Below are positions 13,650-24,631 of a DNA stretch of 64,000 bases, in pieces. Positions within the stretch are counted from its first letter, which is position 1. Each line of letters begins with the position of its first letter. A program made the position numbers and the translations under genes. Below the pieces are notes generated by a model, which saw only the letters and a list, made by a program, of their open reading frames with translations, searched no databases and was not told where the DNA came from. The stretch comes from Laburnicola sp. R22_1 (Eukaryota; Ascomycota; Dothideomycetes; Pleosporales; Didymosphaeriaceae). The DNA lies in the NCBI GenBank assembly GCA_014281115.1, contig JACONQ010000003.1, positions 248,001 to 312,000 on the forward strand. Direction: 5' to 3'.

Positions 13650-15237
13650 CTTAGTGGGTGGGGGCTAGGAACTCGTTCCTGGCTCTCTTGGTCTATAGGC
13701 TCTTCTTAAGGGGCTTGTTGGACAGTGTCTCTAGTAGGAGCAGTGTCCTTTTCGTTAGGTTGAGCGTTGCCCTTAGTAGGAGGGGCGCCTTCTCTGTTGG
13801 CGGCGTTGCCTTGTCTCTGCGCGGTAGGCGCGGGTTGGGGTTGCGGGTTGTGTAGCTGGTCGTAGGCCTTTTGTCCAGCGCGGCGGAGGGTGGCCAGCTC
13901 ACGGCGGGTAGGTCTTATGATCCTGCCGCTCACTCGCCTGGGCTTTACTAGGCAGGTCGGATCATTGGCGGCGTGTGGACCGCGGCAATTAGGGCACTAT
14001 AGCTTGTGAGCGCAGTTGTCACCTATAGGGCCTTCGTGCTCGCTCTGTTTCATGCCACAGTTGTGGTAGCGGGGCGCGCAGGTGCAACGCGCTGCGTTGC
14101 AGTATCCCTGGCAGCTAGGGTCGTGTCGCTTAATTGCGCGTTTCTTGACAATTTCGCGGGATAAGTCGCTAACGCTAAAGAGTTGGAAAGGTGTTACTAG
14201 CTTCTTAAAGGACACCACGTAGGTAGTGTGCCTGTATTAGTTTGGGCCGTGCCTAGAGGGCCGGCAGTTTACTAGGCGAGTTAAGGTCTGCGTGAAAGCC
14301 TCTTCCGCGATCATTTCTAGGGTGTATAGGACTTCTTGTCCTAACAGCGAGTGGTAGCTGCTAGGCACCCCAGGGACAGCGTAGTTGGTCCAGCGTGTGG
14401 GCAACTCTGCGCTGTCGCCATTAATAGAGCGGATTATTAGTTCCTTCTTTTCTTGTTCTATAAGTTGTTGTTGTATAGCCTTAGAGGCTGGCGTAATAGC
14501 CTAGCCTGTTCGGGTCCTTGTAGCCGTGGGGATGTCGCTAATATCAAGTCCTGTAGCGTCGCAGATTGCCTTTCGCACAGCGAAGGCGGAGGTCTGTCCA
14601 AGCCTGTTAGCTGGATTCGAGACAGTAAGCAAGATCCGTAGGTCTGCTGCTTGTCTAGGGGGCTGCTGTCGCTTAACAGCGGCTGTGGCCCTTCTGCTGT
14701 TAGTTGTCGTGTGCCCGCTGTCCCCGTGATAGGAGGCGGATGCTACGCTTGCCTATGTCTTCTAAGGCTAGGCGGCAAGGCCGCTATCACTGTCCGTAGT
14801 GTAGGCTGTGGTTGTCGAGTCGTAGCCGGTCCTTACCGGATTGGGGTGAAGGCTTGGCGCAGTAGTAGAGTTTTTTAGCGCCTGTATAACGCGGTTGCGG
14901 AGGGCGATAGCAGCCGCTAGCTCCTCTAGGCGCTTAAATTTGGCGAGGCAGTGGTCAACAGCATTAGCTATTGCCATTACTATCTTTTCCTAGGTCTCTG
15001 CCGCCTTGCGGGTGGCTGTAAGGTGGGAGTTAAGGACACTAGCTGCAGTTTCTGTGTCAGTAGGGCGGACAGGCACGCCTCCACTAAAGGAGAGGCGTCT
15101 AGGAAGGCGAATATCGGACTGTTGGCGCTTCCTTGTGGCGTGCTGGAGGTTATTCTGTTGCGCAGACTTAAGGTCTGGTGGGCGGGTTGCTGTAGAGGTC
15201 CCTAGAGGGGGCCTCTAAGGCGTCTCCATTGCTATCA
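13650..15237 (-). pseudogene. LINE ORF1 (gag-like) relic with zinc knuckle
   Basis: The minus strand opens with an ATG at 15237 and continues in one frame through TAG stops, for example after MIAMETP and after TRKAAET. The central part has a helical KFKRLEELAAAIALRNR stretch. A Cys/His cluster at about 14140-14000 (CQGYCNAARCTCAPRYHNCG, then KQSEHEG) is a nucleic-acid-binding knuckle as found in fungal LINE gag proteins. The C-terminal part is Pro/Arg-rich. It immediately precedes ORF2 in element orientation. Confidence 0.75.
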
Positions 15238-15362
15238 TCAAACCACCGCACGCGTGCGGTGCCTGAAGATGGCTAGGAGTGGTATTTAGATGAAACTGAG
15301 ATAATGAGATAGAAAACTAGGCAGTTTTGACCACTTTCTCAAAATTTCAAAAGTTGATGATG

Positions 15363-15375
15363 CATAATGTAGATG
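15363..15375. repeat. Target site duplication, 5' side of the LINE
   Basis: Exact second copy of cataatgtagatg (first copy at 9134-9146). It lies in the presumed 3' untranslated region of the neighbouring minus-strand gene. Confidence 0.8.
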
Positions 15376-15405
15376 GGAGCAGGTGGTATACATTATCCTT
15401 CCCCC

Positions 15406-16435
15406 CTAGATGCATCGTCGATTTGGGTCTGGCATCAGATACTCCATAGCGTCATACATAGGCAGTAATTCACGGAACAACTCCTTGTTGAAAGGACGTT
15501 CACGAAACATTGTGGTGAATTTGACAGGCCCAAGAATACGCCAAACATCCTCGGGTATTTCAACGTTCAACTCCACTTCGATCAGCGCTGCCCGAATACC
15601 CTTTAAAGGTTGCAGTATTGATAAGAGAATTTCGGCCTCATTCTGTCTGTAATCGTACCCGACATTGGGATCATTGGCTACTATATCAAAGCGCAGATCC
15701 TGGAGATTGCTTAACTCCCCAAGACTTTTGCAGATATTGTCCCAGTTTGGAAGTGACCTGGGTGCATTGGGACCAGTGAAGTAAAAATTCTTATCGTAGA
15801 ACGCCGAATACGAGGTCGATAAGTGGACATGGCGGACTGCGTGCCACTGGAGAGAGGGAATTGAGCATTTGAATGCTGGTAGACTGAGCCCACCTCTGAA
15901 GTGGAAAACATTCTCTTGATAGAGAATAGCAAGGGCCTCCGAATAACTGGTTGCTGTATCAGTGACGGGCTAAATTGCTCAGACAGGATCCTATAACCTA
16001 CACACGTCCACATGTCCGAAGAAGTGCGTTCAGCTGATCATTCGTAGTTGTGACCGATCGGACCGCCACCAAGTCCCAACGTTCCGGTTGGAGGTCACGC
16101 TCTTCACCAAAACAAGTGTGCTGCCAGGTGGGAAGTGGAGACTCTGAGTCGGTGCAGCGCCAGTGAGCTACAGGTCGACCTGGCTTTTTATGTTGTGTGT
16201 ATGAATTCAGGCAGATATGTAGAAATCGATCTGGGTCGCCCAGCGCCAGCCGATAAACTTGTAATCTTAACTCGGGCATGAGCTTGTCGAAGAGAGGCGA
16301 CTGCAGCTGATCAGCCATGTGCGGAGCAACACATTCCTTTTGCAGAGGCCACGCGGTCCTTTGCAAGCGTCTTTTCTCGGAGCCAGTGAGTTTTCCCCGA
16401 AGCTTTTGCATGAATCCCATAATTGCGAGTTCCAA
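15406..16435 (-). CDS. DUF7730-like (F-box-related fungal family) protein
   Basis: Two exons, 16435-16002 and 15946-15406, separated by a 55-nt intron (GTAGGT donor) and in frame, give about 324 aa. A second in-frame Met at 16420 is a possible start. The family pattern is clear: LFDKLMPELRLQVYRLALGD near residue 50, a middle block ending LLRTCGRVYSEALAILYQEN, and a C-terminal block that lists distances and heights without catalytic motifs. These proteins are numerous in dothideomycete and related genomes; the role is unknown. A LINE has inserted just after the stop, so the transcript end may lie in transposon sequence. Confidence 0.85.
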
Positions 16436-17800
16436 GTTTTCGTTCTGCGCGATAACGAGCAGGGTAGGTCAAGTGAATCCGCGGTAAAGATACGGCCGGG
16501 AAAATTTTGTAGAATGGTGGACGGAGAGATTGCTAAGGGATGGGTTTGCTGAGAGGCTGCGAGAACCGTGCCGCAATGTGGCACGGATCTGCACGTGACT
16601 CTCACATCACCTGCACATGTGGGCACCTGGGCAGGGGACAGATAAATGGAAGTGATGCGCTATGTGCTGCAATGTTTCAACCTTGTTGCACAGTCCAGAC
16701 TTTGTGGTGAATCTGGTTGAATGTCGTCATTCCTCGCGCACCACCTACATATGTACCAGAGGGACCTGGGAGGTACTCGGCAGCCCCGCATCTGTGGGCA
16801 TTCAAATGTTCGTTCGCGCACATCATCTCGTGCAGAACCATATCTGCCCTACAACAGTCACAGAAAAGACACCGAAGGTGCCTGACTGCAAAAATTGCAA
16901 TAAATTCATATCATGGATGTTATATCACTTGGAAAAGGTGTCCCGTGCCGTCACAAAGTCACGTGAGCAGGTACCGACCTGGATACCTGGGCACTGGCCC
17001 AGGGCCCTGGGTGATATTCAACTTGAAAGCTTCGTAGACAAGTGATCACAAAACTGCAAACAGATAGCTCGCATTAGATTTCCATGATCTTAACATATGT
17101 ATTGCTTCTCCAATTAGTTGAAAGAACCGTGTGGTGTACCTAAGGTGTGATTCCAAATTTCCCCATATCAAGCTATGAGCCGCACTATTCGCAATCCGCC
17201 CCTTCGTTACTGGTACAAAATTCAAATTTCCTTGCAACATGGTCTGCCGCGGTTGGTGATCAATTACAGATAAATCGCAGAAGTCGAGCGTGTGTCAGGT
17301 GATTGATAGACTTGTCTGGCATTTGTGTGTGCCTCAGATTTCGCGGTAATCATAATTTTTAGTGGCTCAAAGATGTATTTCAGAGGAGATTTTTGCCTAT
17401 ATCCCATTCATTTAACTAACGACGACTAGTGAAGCTGGATATCCTTAAGCACTGGTTTAAAATCCGAGAAAGAGTGAGCAGTGGCTTAACATTGTTCAGC
17501 ATGGCCCCCATACTTCAATGTTGATTAATCTTGGTGGATGCGAATGAATTGCTTCCACATAGGTCTAATTAGGTTTCAAAAAGCCAAACTCGCACGCCAT
17601 CCATACACTTGCCCATGCTTTCGGGCGTAGGGGTGGCGCAACAAACACCTTCTCTCTCAATCCTGACCAAAGATATAGACGATATTTCTCAATCAGACCA
17701 GTTTTGCATCTGGCTCGAAATTCCACTTCAGGCGACAGCTTGCGCGAGCAAGCTTTCGGCGATCCGAACTCTTAGGCCTCATGGGACAAACAGATGAAGT
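16436..17800. other. Intergenic, nothing supported
   Basis: No gene is supported. The part from 16600 to 17000 repeats short acctggg words several times, but no longer unit could be defined. Small open frames here lack family features. Confidence 0.4.
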
Positions 17801-20272
17801 TCAACATTCGGGCCACATTGACCTACCAGTTCTAACCTCAGAAGGCCGTTTGCTCTCTTTGAGAACAGCTAGTACCGTTTCCATCAAAAACAAATCGGTT
17901 CCTGGACAGTTCAGTTATTATATGGGATATGTATCGTGAAGTCTCATACCGGGTCCGATGACGAACGGTAGCTTTTCTTCACGCTTTGTAATCCTGGAGT
18001 GATATGGTAGCTCGCCAACTTGGAGATGAGTAGTATTTCGAAATACCGCTGAGCTGGAGAGAAGAATTAAAAATGGCTTACTGGGCACGAGTTGGTCCGG
18101 GGCCTGCATGACCGGTGAAAGCGTCAAACAATTGACCCCAGCGGGTGGTCTCCTAAAGCTATCAATGTGTTTAGTATGGGTTCAAACACTGAAGTACATT
18201 TTGCTTACTTTACTTGGGAATCTCATCCCGATACCTGGGTGCGATGTACTCTATGGGAAGCACAAACAGAGGGCGAGAATTTCAGTTCTCAAAATACTGT
18301 TCCCAGATCCATTTTCGGTAGACATCGACGTGTTTGACGGCTTCTGTATAATCATTTTCGGTGACGCCTTCCGTATACTCACTATCAACATATTAATACG
18401 ATGATACAGGTACAGACCGAAGGTAGGGACAATATATGCGTACCAAAAACCCACGTTGGGACCGCTGAGATATGGTGGTCACCCAAATTTCTTTTCATGG
18501 TCCTTGGCAAAGGATTTCAGGCGTTGGCAGTACTCACACAACGAATACTCGATTGACTGGAGGATCTTGGTAAGCCAATGCATCCCAGATGATTTTTAAG
18601 GGTACAACCTCGTTTATATAATCATCAAAAGTAGATGCGCCGGCTTGTTCCGGCGGACTCTGCTTCCAGCGTTCCTGGAACGATGTCTCGAGCTTTCCGA
18701 GATTGAGACGTGTTTCGAGGTCAGCGATGAACGCCCTGGCCAAGATTTGCTGGTCTCTGTCAACTGGGTCCCACATGTCGCTCGCCCAGATGATCGATGT
18801 GAAGGACTGAACAACTCATTAGCTAAGTGGACTGACAGTTCGGTGCGTGCAATTGGATTGGGGTTCTTTATGAGCCTGCTTTTATCCAACCAGCCATTGC
18901 AAAATCCGCGTAAAAACGAGAGGTCGCGACTGAAACATCCAACCGAATTGGGGAACCTGGTGGATTAGACCACATACGATGAGATCATTCGCGGCAGTCA
19001 TATGGGTACTCACTCTACTCCCTGCCCAATTCCCTCGTAGGAAAGAGCCTGAAAGGTGGGGCGGAATGCAAACAGTCCTGCCCAGAGCGCAGGACGCATT
19101 ATACTACCGGTAGCTATATTCTTTAGTCAGAGCTTGAAAGCTCGACGGGAACCTGAGGCTCACTATCACTGCCAAGTGTTATATCTAGCCAATCGTATGC
19201 CGCAAGTGCAGCTGCTGGTCCAGAACTGCTACCTCCAGGTGACTGAAAGCCATCTGCTCTGGGGTTCCTGGGCGCTTGGTAGTAAGCTGACTCAATAGGC
19301 TCTACCCAATTCCCGAATTGCGTTAACTTAAGCTTCCCAGTGAGTGTTGCGCCAAGCTCGATAAGTTTCTGGACGGTCTTTGCCGTTTCGCGTTGCGGCC
19401 CATACGTGTTGAGGTATGATTTACTTCCAAATGATGTTCGGATTCCCTTAAGATTGAATATATCTTTGACAGCGAATTGCAGACCGTTCAGCGGCTGGTC
19501 TTCACTTGGTTTCTTTTGTAAGCGAGAAGACACAGCGACTGCAGGAAATGTATTGTCTGAATCTAAGTGCTTGAACTCCGCGAAAGGTCTAAAGAATATT
19601 AGAATGACTTTCATGCATGGCAAGCCATATTTTGTTTTTCGAGAAAGTGAGACAGGAACATACCCGCTTTGTGGGCGTAGCGTGCTGACATACGTTCCTT
19701 GCTTGTCGTCATAGATCCTCCACGCTGTGCGCAGCCGGTTTTGAAGTATGACATATGGTCCAGGAGAAATTTGATCGTCTTCAATGTGCTGAGAGACTTG
19801 TCGGATCGAGTCCGTGCCTTTGCCTTCAAGGAACTTACGTGCACCCTCGGTGACCTCATTCTCTTTGTGATTGGCAGGTGATGCAATGACGACTATGGAC
19901 AAAAATGCGGATTGGAAGACATCGTCGAAGGTTTCGAAGTGGTCGACCGTATCTTTAATCCAGCTTTCATCGATGACCTTCACGCACTCGGGTGTCTGGA
20001 TGACGGTGACGAGGCTGAGGTCTGGTCCTTCACTTGAGGGATCCTATCCAGACTATCAAAGAAAGGAAACATATATAATTGGGAATACTCACCTGGTCCG
20101 ACAGAGGCGCAGCGTAGTGTATTCCGCGCAACACGTCCCCAGAGCCTGCGAGCTCGTGCTTCCTTGGGAGATGTGGTGTAGACTGAGGATTTTTCATGAT
20201 GCCCGAATTGTCAATGGGCGACGTGTTATCGAATCCTTTAGGATACGGTGCCTGGGAGAAAGCAACGCCCAA
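17801..20272 (-). pseudogene. Amidase-signature family protein, probably disrupted
   Basis: A many-exon gene. Blocks read from the minus strand: 20272 (start uncertain, may lie further 5')-20093, 20043-19164, 19113-19014, 18956-18538, 18464-18444, 18381-18214, 18158-18082, 18018-17950 and 17901-17801, with introns of 48-73 nt and matching phases. The amidase core is plain: FAVKDIFNLKG (catalytic Lys), SPGGSSSGPAAALAAYDW (Ser-cisSer region), ITLGSDTTGSIMRPALWAG, and at the end VPIGELPYHS and TVLAVLKESKRP. An N-terminal extension of about 200 aa is typical of a fungal secreted branch. Two lesions are seen: a frame change inside 18956-18538 that no GT-AG intron explains, and an in-frame TGA after YFEN at about 18275. 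Either it is a recent pseudogene or the assembly has errors. Substrate unknown. Confidence 0.75.
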
Positions 20273-21323
20273 TATCAGTTGAGGGGTAAGGGGGTCATTG
20301 CCGGACAGTGCAGGTGAAACCGTGCACGGCTAGCGTCTGTAGCGCAATTTAGGTGTGCAACGTCGTCACAATGACATTAAATGTCGGTAACAATCAACTT
20401 ATTACGCCTACCAGAAGCAAGTTAACAGATCTATGGACTCTGTAAGCCAGAAACTGCATGAATTGCGACAAAGTACGAAATGCCTGGCATCACTGATCAG
20501 GTGTCTACGCTGGCCGCAAGCACCTGCAACCGATAACGAAGAGAAACAGATCTTATGCCTCCTCTAGCGGTGAATACCATACAGTTGCTGCATTAGCTAA
20601 AAAATAATTAGTCATAAACAGCAGACACTGTAGTTGGCTGTCGCCGAACCCCGCGGGAGCGATCGTTCAAGCGAAGTGAGTTGACGAGCTCGCCTTGCTT
20701 TTCTTTAGTCGTTCCCTTGTCTTTTACAAATTCTGTTTGGGGAAGGATTTTAATGAGCTAAATGACAAAAAGATCTTCATCTGAGTGCGGCTGGTAGCAT
20801 CTACACCGGTACTAGGGCTAGCCCTCACATTTTACCAAGTCAAATTTTGGGAAAATGATTCGACAGACAGCGTTGCCGGAAGAGGAGATTGAGATAAATA
20901 ATATGTAAGATTCCCATCCGCATTTGCGATCAGTTCGGTTGTAATCTTTTGTACACAGCAGCGCCAAAATGCGAGCACTAGATCGAGCAAACGACCTGTC
21001 CTAATGTGACACGAGGTTCACAACGCAGATACTAGTCACGAAAATATGGACTGGCGCAGGTGATTTAGAAACTCTCAAACCTCAAAAGAATTCGCACATC
21101 ATGCTTTCTAAATAGGAGCCCTGAGAGAGTGCTCACAATGTGCCTGGAGATCGGACAAGGTAAAATGACTGATATATAAGTCAGAATGACGCTTTTAATA
21201 CATTTTCATGTACAGGTAGTATGCTTTGACAATCAAACTTTTATTCGCTCCATGCTCGCGCTCATAGGCCATAATTAGTGTATAACATCCAGCCATCGAA
21301 GATAAGCTACTCTATTCCGAAGA
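20273..21323. other. Intergenic, nothing supported
   Basis: No gene family, repeat unit or RNA gene recognised. It probably holds the 5' end and promoter of the amidase gene, whose first exon could not be fixed. Confidence 0.35.
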
Positions 21324-21331
21324 TATCCGCA

Positions 21332-22076
21332 CAGCGCTTGCAACAGTCCGTATTACGGTTCGTACGGTATCGTTCGAAGGCGGTTTTCGGCGGTCCATAC
21401 GGTAGTGGTCTCCCACAGTAATTGCAACCGTACCGTACCAATTATTAAGCCGTATTACGGCTGTACGGTTCCTAATCGGGAAGGAGGCGTGAGTTGAGCG
21501 TTTGGGGGCGTCCGGGCGTCAGATGTGGCAGATCCGGACTGCTTTGGGCGTAGGATATACCCACATTGTGCGAATGCAGAGCTTCAACTCCTAACTATCT
21601 TTTTGCCCTGTTTCTTATACAAAAATCAGCTTCTTTACCTTAGTTACCATCGCCATTATGATGAGCTCGTGGGTCAACTCACAAAGTACGCGCGCGTCCT
21701 AGTTAACAGAGACGTTGCAGCCAGGCCACAATTAAAGCTTGTCAACTCCAAAAGAACTAGCTAACAAGAGACGTCGTCCCAAGTTACCTTAAGGACTTAA
21801 CATCTTATATAAATCGCAAGGAGAACGCACCTCTAGCAGTCAACAACAACAACAGAGCTCTAGACAACGCGCAACTTATACCTCCTTCCTAAGTAGGACA
21901 ATTATATATTATTTCTGGCCGTAATTTTACCATAGAAGGCTCAAATTGATTATTACGGCTTACTACCAGTACCGTATAGACCTCTCCGCCGTAACGTCCG
22001 TACAGTAATGGCTAGCAACCGTAACGTAACCGTAGTGGGCTCAAACCGTCCGTAATACGGACTGTTGCAAGCCCTG
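21332..22076. mobile_element. hAT-type non-autonomous element (MITE), 745 bp
   Basis: Left end cagcgcttgcaacagtccg and right end (reverse complement) cagggcttgcaacagtccg are inverted copies that match over 26 of 27 bases, through tattacgg. Identical 8-base words tatccgca lie outside at 21324-21331 and 22077-22084. An 8-bp duplication with CAG-starting ends is the hAT signature. The inner part repeats words such as gtacggt and cgtattacgg near both ends, likely subterminal motifs. No transposase is visible; the 79-codon frame at 21525-21764 resembles nothing known. Confidence 0.88.
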
Positions 22077-22160
22077 TATCCGCACATGCGTCCAGGTCTC
22101 TAGCCTGCCTGCAAACTATACTCAAATACATCTAACTTACAGAACCATCAGTGGATTCAA

Positions 22161-23655
22161 TCAAGGCCTGGTATCTCCAACGGCGTCAGGCTGTTTTGGT
22201 GGGCTTGTCTTCGGGCGCGGAGGAATTGGCGGCGGTTTCTTCGGGCGTGGGGGCAGCGGCGGCGGTTTCTTTTTTGGTTTCGGTCGAGGGAGAGTCTTTG
22301 GAGCCTCGTCCACCCATGGATAGAAGTGCTTGACAAATGCAGCATCGCCAGCAGATGGAACCTTGTTGATCTTCATATATTCCTCGCTTCCAGGGACCTT
22401 TTGTCCGTTTTCTTTTCTTATTTTCAAGATGTCAGCTTTTTCAAAGCTCTCAGGGACTAGTCCTCCTGCCTGTCTGGAGTCATATAGCATGATTGAATCG
22501 AAGTCGAACGGTGAACCACCAGTAAGCACACCTTCTTCTTTGATGAACTCATAGCTTGAAAATTGCCAGTCGCTCGCGAATTCTGGGTCTTCACAAAGAA
22601 GGATTTTGATCTCTTCTTTCAGCTTGTTTGGGTCGTCGGTCGGGACATTTTTTGTATAAAGAGCGTGAATTGCATCCAGCTTCTCTTCGAACGCCTCCAG
22701 GCTTTGACAGTGAAACTCGATATAATCGTCACCTATTGAGGCAACTTAGATCTGCAGCAAAACCTGTGTGAGCTAATACGTACGATCCGGGCGTTGCTGT
22801 TCGTGAGCCATTCCGAACACTGGAATTATTAGTGTCAGACCTTACTAGAAGGCTTTTTCCTGGAAACTCACCGTGTCCAATCTGTGTCAAGTCAGCAAGT
22901 CTTTTCAGCGATACGGTAATGTACTAACCTCGTGCGCGACTCTATAAACTAATCCGTCCTTGGAAAGATCCATACGATTCGGCGACCGTCGCCCTGGCCC
23001 CGTGTTGAAGCCTACTGTTGCTTGGCTAATGCCACGTCCGTCCTCATCATGCCACAAATAAATTGCCAATGTTTCGGGGGGCAAGGCACGATCCCAACGG
23101 CCACTCATAACTAACTTGTCGTCCACTTTGTATTGGTAGGTTCCCTTCTTAAAGCACGGCTGCTTTGCTTCGACGAAGGAGATAGAATGTCCACTTTCGG
23201 GACCGGGAATGCCTCCTAAAGCAACCCTCCAACTGTCTATAGCTCCGCGGACGATGCAATCTAACTCCTTTTTTGCGGCCTCATCAACGAAGCAATACTT
23301 GATTAGAGTCAAGAAACCGTTCTTTGCTGTATTCTTCCTGGGCCAAGGTTTAGAGTCACCAGATTCGAGGACTAAATGTAGAATCCGTCAGCATTGGATG
23401 AGTTGAGAAACCCGTCTCGTGCACAGTACAAAAAGAGGCAAGGAACTCACAGTCGGCCCATCCGACTTGAATATCGACGGAGGAGTTGGCACCAGCTTCT
23501 GACAAAAAGATTGATGAGTCTTCGTACTCGGGAATTGTGCCATCGTCGTCAAGATATGGCATATTATACGGCAGAGCTTTGTTAGGGGGCCAGGTCAAGG
23601 CGCGAACGCAATATAGCGACATAATGCATGCCGCCCGCAAGATGACCAACTTCAT
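22161..23655 (-). CDS. Secreted astacin-like (M12A) zinc metalloprotease
   Basis: Five exons: 23655-23451, 23371-22929, 22881-22872 (only 10 nt), 22819-22784 and 22732-22161, about 421 aa, all phases consistent. The start was chosen at a signal peptide (MKLVILRAACIMSLYCVRAL). The zinc site HEIGHVFGMAHE spans exons 2-4 (about residues 215-226): exon 2 supplies His-Glu, the microexon Ile-Gly-His and exon 4 the third His and its Glu. This is the HExxHxxGxxHE astacin signature. DFDSIMLYDS is the Met-turn. The tail is a Pro/Lys-rich run (about 25 residues of PPPLPPRPKK type), perhaps a cell-wall-contacting or flexible segment. Expected role is secreted protein or peptide hydrolysis. Confidence 0.9.
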
Positions 23656-24631
23656 CCCGTCGTGCACATTCGAGGTTGAATATTCGGGTGTCCTGAGCGA
23701 GTCTTTCGTTAAGTAGGGGCGGTGGGGATCCACAGAAATTTTAGCGCCTTGGTATTTGACTCGATGTTTTGATACCTAGCTGTCGCTGTTTCACTCCCGA
23801 GGTGTGATGAGTGAATGTTCCCTCGTGACGTGACACACATTTGGACTTTGTATTTTAAAGGATGCTGAGAATATTTCCAATTGAAATATAATAAAAATTA
23901 AATCGATTATACCGGCGTAGTTGTTGCTATATTTGTGCCTCTTTTCTCTGTGACTTTTCCCGGGACGCTTTCACTTGTCTAATCTTGCAGGTTTCACACA
24001 TGCTGAGTGCAGATCGAAACGACAAGGAGACGATTTCGCACAGTACGGCCTGTTTATGCGCTACCATGTCGAGCTTCCGCCGCCTCTGAGGCGATTTGTT
24101 CCATGAGCGTTTGTTGACACGCAACTGTCATCTTTGCTTATTTGCACTTGAGGTTGAGCCCATAGTTCTCGTCAGCAACAAGAGATTAGATATGGCTTAG
24201 TGTGTTCAGTACAAACGCTCGTGAGCTCCGAGACCCAGTACACCTCCTCGTTTGTACGTCTCGTGGTGGACTTTGCAGCCGCCAAGACTCACTTTGGGCC
24301 AAGTTCTGAGCATGACCGTTCCGACAGAGGCGCTTTTCCTAGAACAGACAGAGATAACTATTATTTTACGTGCTTAGTCCCTTCTGTATCACTTGATTGT
24401 TGAATCATGGTGATTTCCCAGTGTTGTTGCGAATGAGACTGCGCCTGCCTGTTGAGTAATGTCTCGCCTTCCGCCCTCGTCACCCGCTGCCTATAAAATA
24501 AATCCACAGCCGTTTCATCTACCACACAATCTGCAACAGACAATTGACCTCGCCAGAGCTCGAAGCCAGGCAGCAAATTTAGACCACGCCAGCTACAGCC
24601 AGATCCCACCCGAGCAACAACATCATTGACC
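23656..24631. other. Intergenic, nothing supported
   Basis: It holds the divergent upstream regions of the astacin-like gene and of the broken gene starting at 24632. An A/T-rich patch lies at 23870-23920. No gene supported. Confidence 0.4.

Larger units (their letters stand above)
9147..15362 (-). mobile_element. Decayed non-LTR retrotransposon (LINE, Tad1/I-like), about 6.2 kb
   Basis: Both borders are defined by a 13-bp direct duplication. On the minus strand the element reads 5' region, ORF1 (gag-like), ORF2 (endonuclease, reverse transcriptase, RNase H), 3' region and a simple tail made of about six TAC/CTA units at 9147-9166, as expected for a target-primed LINE. Every frame is broken, mostly by TAG at Gln or Trp positions, the outcome of C-to-T change in CA or of the same change on the opposite strand. 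The catalytic YADD of the reverse transcriptase appears as YTND. Unlike the block at 45-57 kb it keeps fairly high GC, so decay is milder or more selective. It inserted 30 bases past the stop of the minus-strand DUF7730-like gene. Confidence 0.9.

Noticed and set aside
18538..18600. A frame reading SIEYSLCEYCQRLKSFAKDH as amidase coding
   Set aside because: A GTGAGT donor at 18537 and an acceptor at 18465 join the other frame in phase to GPNVGF, so this stretch is read as mostly intron.
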